NCBI GenBank assembly: GCA_030710605.1
Contig: CP092865.1
Coordinates: 139,709,505-139,773,504 of the forward strand
DNA from: Cordylochernes scorpioides
Taxonomy: Eukaryota > Arthropoda > Arachnida > Pseudoscorpiones > Chernetidae
Length of the DNA: 64,000 bases
Reading direction: 5' to 3'
Under the pieces are notes generated by a model. That model was not told the origin of the DNA and did not search any database. It worked only from the letters and a program-made list of their open reading frames with translations. The translations under genes were made by a program, and so were the position numbers. This document shows, piece after piece, positions 53,614 to 63,934 of this stretch; the stretch's first letter is position 1; every line of letters begins with the position of its first letter.

Positions 53614-54193
53614 GATTGTACATTGAAAGCCCACCAATGGGATCTTCACCGTTTTTATTTTCAGAAAACAAAAATAAAATATTCTCTGGTATTTTTACCC
53701 GATAAATAGCAGTAGATAATCAGTCATTTTCAGTAGTACCATTAGGAGATCTATTTTCTGTCATTTAACAGGTTAATTGAATCTTTCTTTATTTTGTACT
53801 CTCTTTAAGAGAATCTATTTCAGTACTCGACCTGTAAAAAGGTTCTTGAAACTCCATCACAATCCTACTTTAAATACTTATTAATAGATGTCATGAGGAT
53901 GTCAACATTAGAAGGGAGATTGCTGTCGAGGAGCAATGACGTCGATTCCCATCTGAAGCAACAGCCTTCCACAACCAGTTGCGATGTCCCGTGTGAAAGA
54001 AACCTTACGCTATATAGAGTGGACACTGAGGCCTGTATAGAAAATCAACAGATCCATTGTGTTTAGGAATATCCCTAATAGCATAGATATCGATTTGACC
54101 CCGATATAACGATTTATCCGAGATGACTTCGTTGACTGCCAGTGACAGTGATGGATCACTAGGTGGCTAGGTGTTGAATTGAAGGATTATCTC
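53614..54193. other. Spacer, no gene recognised
   Basis: Nothing firm. Confidence 0.4.
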
Positions 54194-55201
54194 TGGGACT
54201 CAGGGATCGATGTGTTGTGTGGGCAGTCACAACTCCAGGACTCAGTCACAACTCCAGGACTCAGTCACAATTCCAGGACTCAGACAAAGATCGATGTGTT
54301 GTGTGGGTAGTCACAACTCCAGGACTCAGTCACAACTCCAGGACTCAGTCACAACTCCAGGACTCAGTCACAATTCCAGGACTCAGTCAAAGATCGATGT
54401 GTTGTGTGGGCAGTCACAACTTCAGGACTCAGTAAGAGATCGATGTGTTGTGTGGACAGTCACAATTCTAGGACTCAGTCAAAGATCGATGAGTTGTGTG
54501 GGCAGTCACAACTCCAGGACTCAGTCACAACTCCAGGACTCAGTCACAACTCCAGGACTCAGTCACAATTCCAGGACTCAGTCAAAGATCGATGTGTTGT
54601 GTGGGCAGTCACAACTCCAGGACTCAGTCAGAAATCGATGTGTTGTGTGGGCAGTCACAACTCCAGGACTCAGTCATAACTCCAGGACTCAGTCACAGTT
54701 CCAGGACTCAGTCAAAGATCGATGCGTTTTGTGGGCAGTCACAACTCCAGGACTCAGTCAGAGATCGATGTGTTGTGTGGGCAGTCATAACTACAGGACT
54801 CGGTCAGAGATCGATGTGTTGTGTGGGCAGTCACAACTCCAGGACTCAGTCAGAGATCGATGTGTTGTGTGGGCAGTCACAACTCCAGGACTCAGTCAAA
54901 GATCGATGTGTTGTGTGGGCAGTCACAACTCCAGGACTCTGTCAGAGATCGATGTGTTGTGTGGGCAGTCACAACTCCAGGACTCTGTCAGAGATCGATG
55001 TGTTGTGTGGGCAGTCACAACTCCAGGACTCAGTCAGAGATCGATGTGTTGTGTGGGCAGTCACAACTCCAGGACTCAGTCAGAGATCGATGTGTTGTGT
55101 GGGCAGTCACAACTCCAGGACTCAGTCACAACTACAGGACTCAGTCAGAAATCGATGTGTTGTGTGGGCAGTCACAACTCCAGGACTCAGTCACAAATCC
55201 A
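54194..55201 (+). repeat. Satellite of 46-bp units with 19-bp sub-units
   Basis: The 46-bp unit joins GATCGATGTGTTGTGTGGGC and AGTCACAACTCCAGGACTC. The part TCACAACTCCAGGACTCAG is also amplified alone at 19-bp spacing, mostly before 54720. Both lengths leave remainder 1 on division by 3 and the unit has no forward stop in any frame, so all three plus frames stay open: 344, 247 and 174 aa frames are artefacts of this. Variants include GACTCTGTCAG and a GATGAG that adds one stop. Confidence 0.95.
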
Positions 55202-55486
55202 GCTATTACAACGTTGGCATCCAGCCAGCCACCAAATAGATTAAAACGGTTAAACCTCTCATTAATATTTACTTCTAGCTGCAACCGAAAATTGATTTTT
55301 TTATTTACCTCACTTTGTGGTCGTAAAATAATTTACCACATATAAAGCTAGCAGTAATTATGTAGATAATAAATTGTGTTTCACTTTTTTCTCTACGACA
55401 TCTTGGCCAGTCGTCTATTTAAGAATCCAAGAAGCAAATGAGTAACGGCTACCATCATATTTTGGTAACGGCCAACTTTCCTTATG
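55202..55486. other. Spacer
   Basis: Nothing recognised. Confidence 0.4.
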
Positions 55487-55545
55487 TTAGAAGCCTATTC
55501 ATCAGAGAACAAACATCTTTTTAGAAACGCGTACGTGAATAGCCT
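55487..55545 (+). ncRNA. Hammerhead relic, HH-a family
   Basis: AGCCTATTCA and GTGAATAGCC can pair as stem I. Between them are TCAGAGA (decayed core) and GAAACGCGTAC. The 3' flank TTTTCTTTATTAATCA matches the other HH-a copies. Confidence 0.5.
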
Positions 55546-55560
55546 TTTCTTTATTAATCA

Positions 55561-55640
55561 CTAGCCGAATGACCCGGGCAACGCCCGTGTTTTACCCGAT
55601 TGAATGTTTTTATTCAAATACTATTTGTTACAATTATAAA
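55561..55640 (-). mobile_element. Helitron 3' end
   Basis: Minus strand: ACACGGGCGTTGCCCGGGTC hairpin, then ATTCGGCTAG and T. Hairpin plus CTAG|T is the Helitron 3' signature; the insertion sits directly after TTAATCA. No 5' end located. Confidence 0.75.
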
Positions 55641-55780
55641 TTAGCGCCTTAAATAAATGCATATATTAGTTAATAACTATAGCCTATGAGCTTTATCTGT
55701 CTATGTACTGTTGGCTTCCGTAGGCGTCTCATACTGGGAAAAAGAAAGAGAGGATTCCATTTAGTTATTAACTTATATAT
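55641..55780. repeat. Hairpin flanking the LINE
   Basis: AAATGCATATATTAGTTAAT (55656) is complementary to ATTAACTTATATATGCATTT (55767), and the motif recurs at 56619. Confidence 0.5.
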
Positions 55781-56620
55781 GCATTTACTCGCTCCTACCC
55801 GGTGGGTCAATGCCTGCATTAGGGACTTCGCTGGCCCTGCCCCTCCCCTCACTCGGCCTACGCGCTGCGCCCTGGCTGACGCCGCGTCGCTGACCAGCTT
55901 CTGCCGTCGTCTTATCGACGAAAATCTACGCGGGACCTACCGAGTAAACACCATCGGCCAGGCCGTAGTGCTGCGCGGGACGACTACGCCGTTCTTGCGA
56001 GTCATCACCCGAACTGCCCGTCGCATCTTAGAGCGTCCACGCCTGACTGCCCTGCCCATCATCCAGTTCGCTAGAAGGTGGGAGGAAAATATAAACCTAC
56101 CCATCAACATCGGCTGGTCGTCGCTCCGGCGCTGCGCCTTCTCCGGGCACAACGCGGACGTGGCAGTAAGGCTAGCTTTGCACGCCCTGCCCCATCCAGC
56201 CCATCCAGCATCGGCACATCAGTCTTGCATCGCCTGTGGGTCCGGCGACCTGTCGCTGGTTCACAGGTACTGGTCCTGCCGCTACATCAGGCCTCTCATC
56301 AGGGAGGCATTTACCATCATCGGGCGGCCCCCTGACTTGCAGGGCTGGGTCTTCGGGCATGGCCTAGACGATGACGCCCTGGCCATCCTGGCGTCTGCCA
56401 AGACGCGCATCTATAGGCACTTCCTCGGCGAGGAACTGAGGAGTGTACAAGAAGACCCCCTCCTTGTCTGGAGGAGGACCCTCTCAAGGTGGGGAAGCCC
56501 TCCTTGCTGAAGATATTTGTATATATATTCCCCTACACTTTATATGCCCATTTACTCTTTTATATTTTCTCCTTTGTAAAATTTGATTGAAAGAATCAAT
56601 AAAATTGTTTAATTTGTTGT
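55781..56620 (+). pseudogene. LINE C-terminus, longest intact stretch, with 3' UTR
   Basis: The 274-codon frame spans 55686-56510; its LINE-derived part starts near 55790. It ends the polyprotein of a non-LTR retrotransposon: a basic region, then C-x2-C-x8-H-x4-C (CIACGSGDLSLVHRYWSC, about residues 180-197), then RPPDLQGWVFGHGLDDDALA and a final WRRTLSRWGSPPC. Reverse transcriptase and endonuclease domains are absent, so it is 5'-truncated, but the remaining frame has no stop and is G+C-rich, unlike its surroundings, suggesting a young copy. The 3' UTR has CCCCTACACTTTATATGCC and AAAGAATCAATAAAATTG. Related fragments: 15717, 48570 and 49807. Confidence 0.8.
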
Positions 56621-56819
56621 ATATGCATTTATTTTGGGAGCGACCCGCTCCAACACAATAGTTACAAAAACGAAAAAGCGAGTGGGGGAGGCATGATGGG
56701 GGGCAAAGGTGGCGTGTTCGTAGCCAACCAATAGGAGGGCGCCATTCCAAAAAAAAAAAAAAGCAAACGGTGACAGAGTTGATTAGGAGATGAGGAATGA
56801 CGCTCGTAACTGTATATAG
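56621..56819. other. Spacer
   Basis: GGAGCGACCCGCTCC at 56638-56652 is a small palindrome. No gene. Confidence 0.4.
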
Positions 56820-56985
56820 AATGGTATTTGGCTAATTATGGCATAATTAAACATCTAACAAATTTTGACAGATGGCGCAAGCCATCAGCAAATCTCAGTT
56901 AAACGATCAGGATATACCTTTTTCATAATGTATCCACTTATTCTCAGTACAATTTCACTTAAATACTATTTCATCACCTTTCCCT
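56820..56985 (-). repeat. H1 repeat copy
   Basis: TGACAGATGGCGCAAGCCAT, CAGCAAATCTCAGTTAAACG, ATTCTCAGTACAATTTCACT. Confidence 0.65.
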
Positions 56986-57689
56986 TTTATAAAAATGCAT
57001 GCATGCCAATGTAACAGCAACAAAAGACTTTAATTATGTCATTTCTTCTTGCAGTGAATCGTCCCGAAGTCCAAGAAAGAAGACATGGCAATAAAGTATC
57101 AATATCTAAATAGGTAATCAGCCATATACAGTCCTGGTGGAGAGATATAACAAACATTGCAATGTCTTCTAGTTATCTTAATTTCCAATTTCATAAACGC
57201 TTTCTTCCGAATTTTGCCGACTGTGTACCCAAACAATGTATTTTGTTGATATCTTTGGCGCAGAACTTGCAAATTGATATCGAAGAGATTATGTCATGAA
57301 AAAGATGATTCACACAAAGAAGCCAAACTAGATAATGACTGAGTACGCCAAAGATGGAATTGTGGCATATTCTTTGATATGAATTCACGCGATCTTCTCA
57401 ATGGATATTAACAAAATGCAAAATTTTATGCATTCTAATAAAAATGAGGTGCTTTTACGCCAATGAATACTACTCTTCAAAAATTTTATAATGTTTTAGA
57501 AGCTTGTGGTTCCCTTAAAGAGATGGTCCTGCATTGTGACAACTCGACAGAAGCGGGGAAGGAAGGCTGGGTACTCTCAGAGAAAATCACGACATCGTTA
57601 ATTGGCGGCCACTTGTGGCGGTGGGGACACGTCATCGCCAGCTGCGCCAAGAATGTGTCGCGATGACGTAATGTTGTGCTGTTGTTGTC
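56986..57689. other. Spacer before the 83-bp satellite
   Basis: 57530-57690 is G+C-richer (GGCGGCCACTTGTGGCGGTG, TCGCGATGACG). Small frames on both strands (57463-57779) are unrecognised. Confidence 0.4.
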
Positions 57690-60600
57690 TCCGTAATCAA
57701 AACTGCCCGTGCCATCACATAGTTTGTCGTTGTACAACGGACACAAGGTGACACACAGCTTTATAATGTTGTACAACAATCAAAACTGCCCGTGCCATCA
57801 CATAGTTTGTCGTTGTACAACGGGCATAAGGTGACACACAGCTTTATAATGTTGTACAGCAATCAAAACTGCCCGTGCCATCACATAGTTTGTTGTTGTA
57901 CAACGGACACAAGGTGACACACAGCTTTATAATGTTGTACAACAATCAAAACTGCCCGTGCCATCACATAGTTTGTCGCTGTACAACGGACACAAGGTGA
58001 CACACAGCTATATAATGTTGTACAGCAATCAAAACTGCCCGTGCCATCACATAGTTTGTTGTTGTACAACGGACATAAGGTGACACACAGCTTTATAATG
58101 ATGTACAACAATCAAAACTGCCCGTGCCATCACATAGTTTGTCGCTGTACAACGGACACAAGGTGACACACAGCTATATAATGTTGTACAGCAATCAAAA
58201 CTGCCCGTGCCATCACATAGTTTGTTGTTGTACAACGGACACAAGGTGACACACAGCTTTATAATGATGTACAACAATCAAAACTGCCCGTGCCATCACA
58301 TAGTTTGTTGTTGTACAACGGACACAAGGTGACACACAGCTTTATAATGATGTACAACAATCAAAACTGCCCGTGCCATCACATAGTTTGTTGTTGTACA
58401 ACGGACACAAGGTGACACACAGCTATATAATGTTGTACAGCAATCAAAACTGCCCGTGCCATCACATAGTTTGTTGTTGTACAACGGACATAAGGTGACA
58501 CACAGCTTTATAATGATGTACAACAATCAAAACTGCCCGTGCCATCACATAGTTTGTCGTTATACAACGGACACAAGGTGACACACAGCTCTATAATGTT
58601 GTACAGCAATCAAAACTGCCCGTGCCATCACATAGTTTGTTGTTGTACAACGGACATAAGGTGACACACAGCTTTATAATGTTGTACAGCAATCAAAACT
58701 GCCCGTGCCATCACATAGTTTGTTGTTGTACAACGGACACAAGGTGACACACAGCTTTATAATGATGTACAGCAATCAAAACTGCCCGTGCCATCACATA
58801 GTTTGTCGTTGTACAACGGACACAAGGTGACACAAAGCTTTATAATGTTGTACTGCAATCAAAACTGCCCGTGCCATCACATAGTTTGTTGTTGTACAAC
58901 GGACACAAGGTGACACACAGCTTTATAATGTTGTACAGCAATCAAAACTGCCCGTGCCATCACATAGTTTGTTGTTGTACAACGGACACAAGGTGACACA
59001 CAGCTTTATAATGTTGTACAGCAATCAAAACTGCCCGTGCCATCACATAGTTTGTCGTTGTACAACGGACACAAGGTGACACACAGCTTTATAATGTTGT
59101 ACAGCAATCAAAACTGCCCGTGCCATCACATAGTTTGTTGTTGTACAACGGACACAAGGTGACACACAGCTTTATAATGTTGTACAGCAATCAAAACTGC
59201 CCGTGCCATCACATAGTTTGTCGCTGTACAACGGACACAAGGTGACACACAGCTTTATAATGATGTATAGCAATCAAAACTGCCCGTGCCATCACATTGT
59301 TTGTCGTTATACAACGGACATAAGGTGACAAACAGCTCTATAATGATGTACAGCAATCAAAACTGCCCGTGCCATCACATAGTTTGTCGTTGTACAACGG
59401 ACACAAGGTGACACACAGCTTTATAATGTTGTACAGCAATCAAAACTGCCCGTGCCATCACATAGTTTGTCGTTGTACAACGGACACAAGGTGACACACA
59501 GCTCTATAATGTTGTACAACAATCAAAACTGCCCGTGCCATCACATAGTTTGTCGTTGTACAACGGACACAAGGTGACACACAGCTCTATAATGTTGTAC
59601 AACAATCAAAACTGCCCGTGCCATCACATAGTTTGTCGTTGTACAACGGACACAAGGTGACACACAGCTTTATAATGATGTACAACAATCAAAACTGCCC
59701 GTGCCATCACATAGTTTGTCGTTGTACAACGGACACAAAGTGACACACAGCTTTATAATGATGTACAGCAATCAAAACTGCCCGTGCCATCACATAGTTT
59801 GTCGTTGTACAACGGACACAAGGTGACACACAGCTTTATAATGATGTACAAAAATCAAAACTGCCCGTGCCATCACATAGTTTGTCGTTGTACAACGGAC
59901 ACAAGGTGACACACAGCTCTATAATGTTGTACAACAATCAAAACTGCCCGTACCATCACATAGTTTGTCGTTGTACAACGGACACAAGGTGACACACAGC
60001 TCTATAATGTTGTACAACAATCAAAACTGCCCGTGCCATCACATAGTTTGTCGTTGTACAACGGACACAAGGTGACACACTGCTCTATAATGTTGTACAG
60101 CAATCAAAACTGCCCGTGCCATCACATAGTTTGTCGTTGTACAACGGACACAAGGTGACACACAGCTTTATAATGTTGTACAACAATCAAAACTGCCCGT
60201 GCCATCACATAGTTTGTCGTTGTACAACGGACACAAGGTGACACACAGCTCTATAATGTTGTACAACAATCAAAACTGCCCGTGCCATCACATAGTTTGT
60301 CGTTGTACAACGGACACAAGGTGACACACAGCTTTATAATGATGTACAACAATCAAAACTGCCCGTGCCATCACATAGTTTGTCGTTGTACAACGGACAC
60401 AAGGTGACACACAGCTTTATAATGATGTACAAAAATCAAAACTGCCCGTGCCATCACATAGTTTGTCGTTGTACAACGGACACAAGGTGACACCCAGCTT
60501 TATAATGTTGTACAGCAATCAAAACTGCCCGTGCCATCACATAGTTTGTCGTTGTACAACGGATACAAGGTGACACACAGCTATATAATGTTGTACAGCA

Positions 60601-60696
60601 ATCAAAACTGCCCGTGCCATCACATAGTTTGTCGTTGTACAATGGACACAAGGTGACACCCAGCTTTATAATGTTGTACAGCAATCAAAACTGCCT
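57690..60696. repeat. 83-bp satellite, about 36 units
   Basis: CAAAACTGCCCGTGCCATCA recurs every 83 bases from 57698 (next 57781, 57864) to 60695. Each unit has two palindromes, GTTGTACAAC and CGTTGTACAACG. Between 57880 and 58540 two variants alternate (ATGATGTACAACAATC with GCTGTACAACGG; ATGTTGTACAGCAATC with GTTGTACAACGG), making a 166-bp higher-order unit. The 76-aa minus frames at 57881, 58047, 58296 and 60454 are satellite frames. Confidence 0.95.
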
Positions 60697-60832
60697 TACT
60701 ATCCCCCTACCTGTGGTAAGGCTGACGGATACTTTCAGAAGAAGAGGGCATTCGGTGATCACTTTTTGTCGTCCGTGTAACAGCTAGTAGGGAATTGTTT
60801 CCTGGCGGGTGATCCTTCAAGAATTAGTGTTT

Positions 60833-61035
60833 TTTACAAACAAATTTACTGGAAATGTGTTTCCTTTCAATAATTTCATGAAATATTATCTCCACAGACC
60901 TTACTGCAATGATATAAGTCATTGAATGAGAGGGCTTGGCTCATCACAGTGGTGAACCTATATCATTGCAGTAAGGTCTGTAAAGATAATATAATTCAAA
61001 AGAAACAAATTTCCAGTACATTTATTTGTTACAAA
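60833..61035. mobile_element. Hairpin Q, G family, module fragment in the loop
   Basis: Arms ACAAACAAATTTACTGGAAA..., ACAGACCTTACTGCAATGAT and complements. The loop holds GAGGGCTTGGCTCATCACAG, the word amplified in the 32-bp minisatellite. Confidence 0.75.
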
Positions 61036-61260
61036 TTTTATTGATAGATGCCAAATAAATTTATAAATTTAAGAAGTAGTGTGTTAAAGGACCTATACAA
61101 GAGTAGGTTTATCAACACCATCGGATTCCACATGTCCGTGTATGAAGTTCTTGAAAGGATCTTTCAGACGATGCAGTGCTACTATAGTTGCTGCGCTATC
61201 ATTGTACGAGATGCTGAAGAAACCCTTTAAAGTCAATTTCTATCTATATCTTTAAAATAT
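61036..61260. other. Spacer
   Basis: A 60-aa frame (61048-61230) has no known motif. Confidence 0.4.
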
Positions 61261-61269
61261 ATATAAATA

Positions 61270-61530
61270 AAATATATAGATGGAAATTTTACCGGGAGGA
61301 AATTGATCTAAAGAGACAAGGGTCGCCTCTCCCGTCAAAATAGACGTCTAAAACCAGACGCCATCTATTGACCCTCGCCGCAATTAGCGGCCTTGGGTCG
61401 GTGACAAAGCCACAACACCAGCTTTGGCAAACTGAAAAGCATCCACCTAGAGACGATGGTTCCGGGCTAACGGCCCTCGTCAGCCTAAGGCGGACTTTAT
61501 TCCATGAGATCCACACGGGATCTAATGGAA
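61270..61530 (+). repeat. HH-f repeat, second copy
   Basis: TTTTACCGGGAGGAAATTGA, GGGTCGCCTCTCCCGTCAAA, a GACGCCATCTATTGACC block, CACAACACCAGCTTTGGC, then the ribozyme relic and TTCCATGAGATCCACACGGG. Confidence 0.75.
61446..61490 (-). ncRNA. Hammerhead relic, HH-f family
   Basis: On minus: CTGACGA, stem II GGGC-CGTTA-GCCC, GGAA where GAAA is required, CCATCGTC with a GTC triplet, TCTAGG. One invariant base is changed, stem III has a mismatch, and stem I pairs only partly. Confidence 0.6.
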
Positions 61531-61589
61531 TCTTGACAATCTGCCAAAGAGGTGTTTAGCTGGCAAAGTGGCTGAGCCAAATCTATGGC

Positions 61590-61690
61590 TAAAATATAGA
61601 TGGAAATTTTGCCGGGAGGAAATTGATCTAAAGAGACAAGGGTCACCTCTCCCGTCAAAATAGACGTCTAAACCAGACGCCATCTATATA
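61590..61690 (+). repeat. HH-f repeat, 5' fragment
   Basis: Repeats 61275-61370 (GATGGAAATTTTGCCGGGAG, GTCACCTCTCCCGTC) and stops at a TA run. Confidence 0.7.
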
Positions 61691-62256
61691 TATATATATA
61701 TTTTAGACGTATATTTTAAACTGTATAATAATAACACTTTCTATTTGCTACCAACCCCATATTTTGTATATTTGCTATATCTTTATTAATATAACCTGTA
61801 CACCCTTTTTGTATATAAACTAAAATTGGTGACGTCAAAATAAAGATCCAAAGAGAGAGCGGTCAGCTGGTGGCAGCAGGGACAGAGGGGTGGAAAAAGG
61901 CAACGCCCAGCCCATGTGAGGTCCCGAGGGACATTCTTATAGAGACCCCCCAAAACAGGACAAGTTTTGGCAGGGGGTCGGCAGATGTTCTAGGGGGTGT
62001 TTCTCAGGAGTTCGCTTCAGCCTGTCTGTCTCACACACTCTTCCTCCATGTCTCGGTGATAAACATCAAAGTTGGTGTCATGGCCTTTACCTCTGTCCCG
62101 TGGGCTGTCCCCGATCCCTCTTTGTGCTAACATCTAGCCCTGCCTCTGCTTCTTGTTGTCCGCGTGTGGGAAGATCATCAACACTCGGCTCACGTACACG
62201 ACTGCCAGTTCATCCATACGTAGGCACATTGCAACAATATTACATATATATATTGC
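61691..62256. other. Spacer with a G+C-rich part
   Basis: 61860-62180 is G+C-rich and open on plus for 86 codons without motif. TATATAAAC at 61814-61822 before it could be a promoter of a lost retroelement. Confidence 0.35.
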
Positions 62257-62553
62257 TTATCCCTAGTACACGTGGTACAAGTCATGATAATCATGGTGGG
62301 TAGAAGTTGGCGACTACTTTTACTGTAAGTACACCACATGTCTACACATGTGAAAAGCCGTTCGACTTTTGCACTTACCAATGTACCAGAGCCCCGTTTG
62401 GTCACTTGCACTCGCTGGTGGGCTTGGATTTTTGCAAGAACCGGGGGCCATTGGTGCATTTTTTATCAGAAAAAAAGTGCCCAATGCGGGAATAGAACCC
62501 GGGTTGTAGCGGTATAAAACCAACGGTTTAGACCATCCTTCCACCGACCTCCC
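62257..62553 (-). mobile_element. tRNA-derived SINE, full length, minus
   Basis: On minus: GGTCGGTGGAAGGATGGTCT head, B box CCGGGTTCTATTCCCGC, ACTTTTTTTCTGAT, AAACGGGGCTCTGG, AAGTGCAAAAGTCGAACGGC, ATGATTATCATGAC, ACTAGGGATAA. Best template for the family consensus. Confidence 0.85.
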
Positions 62554-62683
62554 AAAACAAATAAAACGATAAAAAAAATATTTGAATTTCTATATCAGTA
62601 GAGATACATTTATATTAATATATCAACTTCATCCTAGGACTATTTCACTTTTGTACCATTCTTTCATGAAGAATGTGACCAGA

Positions 62684-62755
62684 GGTCGGTGGACGAGTGG
62701 GTAACACCCTCGATTCCCGACAGTCATGAACCGGGATCGAATCCCGCGTTAAAAT
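62684..62755 (+). mobile_element. SINE head or tRNA pseudogene
   Basis: GGTCGGTGGACGAGTGGGTA resembles the A box of Ser/Leu tRNAs (TGGCCGAGTGG), and AACCGGGATCGAATCCCGCG carries a B box. The family body is missing. It suggests that the SINE head came from a Ser/Leu-type tRNA. Confidence 0.6.
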
Positions 62756-63009
62756 TTTATTTAATATGTGAATAACCTTCACATATTATATTCATTGTTG
62801 CAAATATCATAAACTAGGTTGGTCTTGTTGATCGGTACCTAATAAAGTGATTTTGGAACAAGAAACAACATATTCAAACAACCTAAACACAATTAAATGA
62901 TCAATAATGATATAAATAATATTTTTATCTCTAATTTTAATATTATTAACATTGTTATTAATATCTTAAATTGTAATAATTATCTTTTGACAAATGCCTG
63001 TTTTCACAC
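62756..63009. other. AT-rich spacer
   Basis: Nothing recognised. Confidence 0.4.
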
Positions 63010-63310
63010 ATTATTGTATGTAATTCTACTGTCCTCAAAGCTTATGTCCATAGTTCATCTAAAATACCCATTCCAAGTGTCTAGCAACAGTATCACTATA
63101 AAAAGGAAGATCGAAAAATGCAATATAACAGCGGTATGGTAGAAAAAATTGGCGAAACCGCTGGGAGTGTTCACCACTGATGAGCCAGGCCCTCCCATTA
63201 ATTTTTCCATTGCAGTAAGGACAGTAGAAATTGTTTATTTTTAAAAAGAATCATACGCGTCTAAAATAGTTTAGAATTTTCATAACAGATGGCGCGCTAG
63301 TGCATCATAA
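63010..63310 (+). repeat. Composite module repeat, full copy
   Basis: GTAATTCTACTGTCCTCAAA to ACAGATGGCGCGCTAGTGCA with all internal blocks, including CACTGATGAGCCAGGCCC. Confidence 0.8.
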
Positions 63311-63353
63311 TTATTATTTGTACAGACATTACTGAAATGATAAAAGTTATTGA

Positions 63354-63850
63354 ATGAGATATATGATTGAAGTAAGTTCTGTAAAGAAAATATTTGACGA
63401 TATATATGAAAAGAACCACATTGCCAAAAAAATAAATTACAAATATATTCTCATCATCAAAAAGGAAAACATTCACTGCAGGATTTGTGCAAATAGGATA
63501 TCTGATGAAATCTCCCACTATATCACAGAATGCAAATATTTAGGTGAAGAAAGAGAAAAACTCTTAAAAACACCTTCTGGAGATTTAGCAACCCACTAAA
63601 GACGCTGATAACTATTTCAGAAAATATAGCAATAGAACTCTATAATTTCTACAGATCAACTGTAAATAGATTCATACACAAAATAGGTAGTGAGGAAAGT
63701 TTTAGAACAGATGTGTAAATAAATACCATTTCAAACAAAGGCTCACGTACACATGGGGAAAGGGAGAAAAAATTGCTGTATTATTTTGTTGTTGTATGGC
63801 GAATTCATACAGGGCAATGGGCCCTAATAAAAGCCTTTTTGTTGTTGTTG
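63354..63850 (+). pseudogene. LINE C-terminus with zinc knuckle and TTG tail
   Basis: The 81-codon frame (63354-63599) includes CRICANRISDEISHYITEC, a C-x2-C-x9-H-x4-C knuckle followed by KYLGEEREKLL, as in non-LTR reverse transcriptases and close in plan to 24641-25160. A stop ends it at 63599, and similar coding appears to run on in another frame. The 3' end is GGGCCCTAATAAAAGCC with a TTG run at 63833-63850. Upstream domains are absent. Confidence 0.75.
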
Positions 63851-63934
63851 TTATATTACAAATATGATTGATAGATGGAAATTTAATTGAAGCATGAAAT
63901 ATCTTATTCATATTACCGTTTTTTTACTTACTCT

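Noticed and set aside
54210..55345. Protein-coding gene of up to 344 aa
   Set aside because: It is the 46/19-bp satellite read in a stop-free frame; other forward frames are equally open and there is no non-repeat domain.
57881..60684. Family of 76-aa minus-strand proteins
   Set aside because: They are frames of the 83-bp satellite, recurring with its period and ending at unit stops.
62684..62755. Functional tRNA gene
   Set aside because: A and B boxes are present, but I could not pair an acceptor stem, and the head matches the SINE family; a tRNAscan-SE run would decide.
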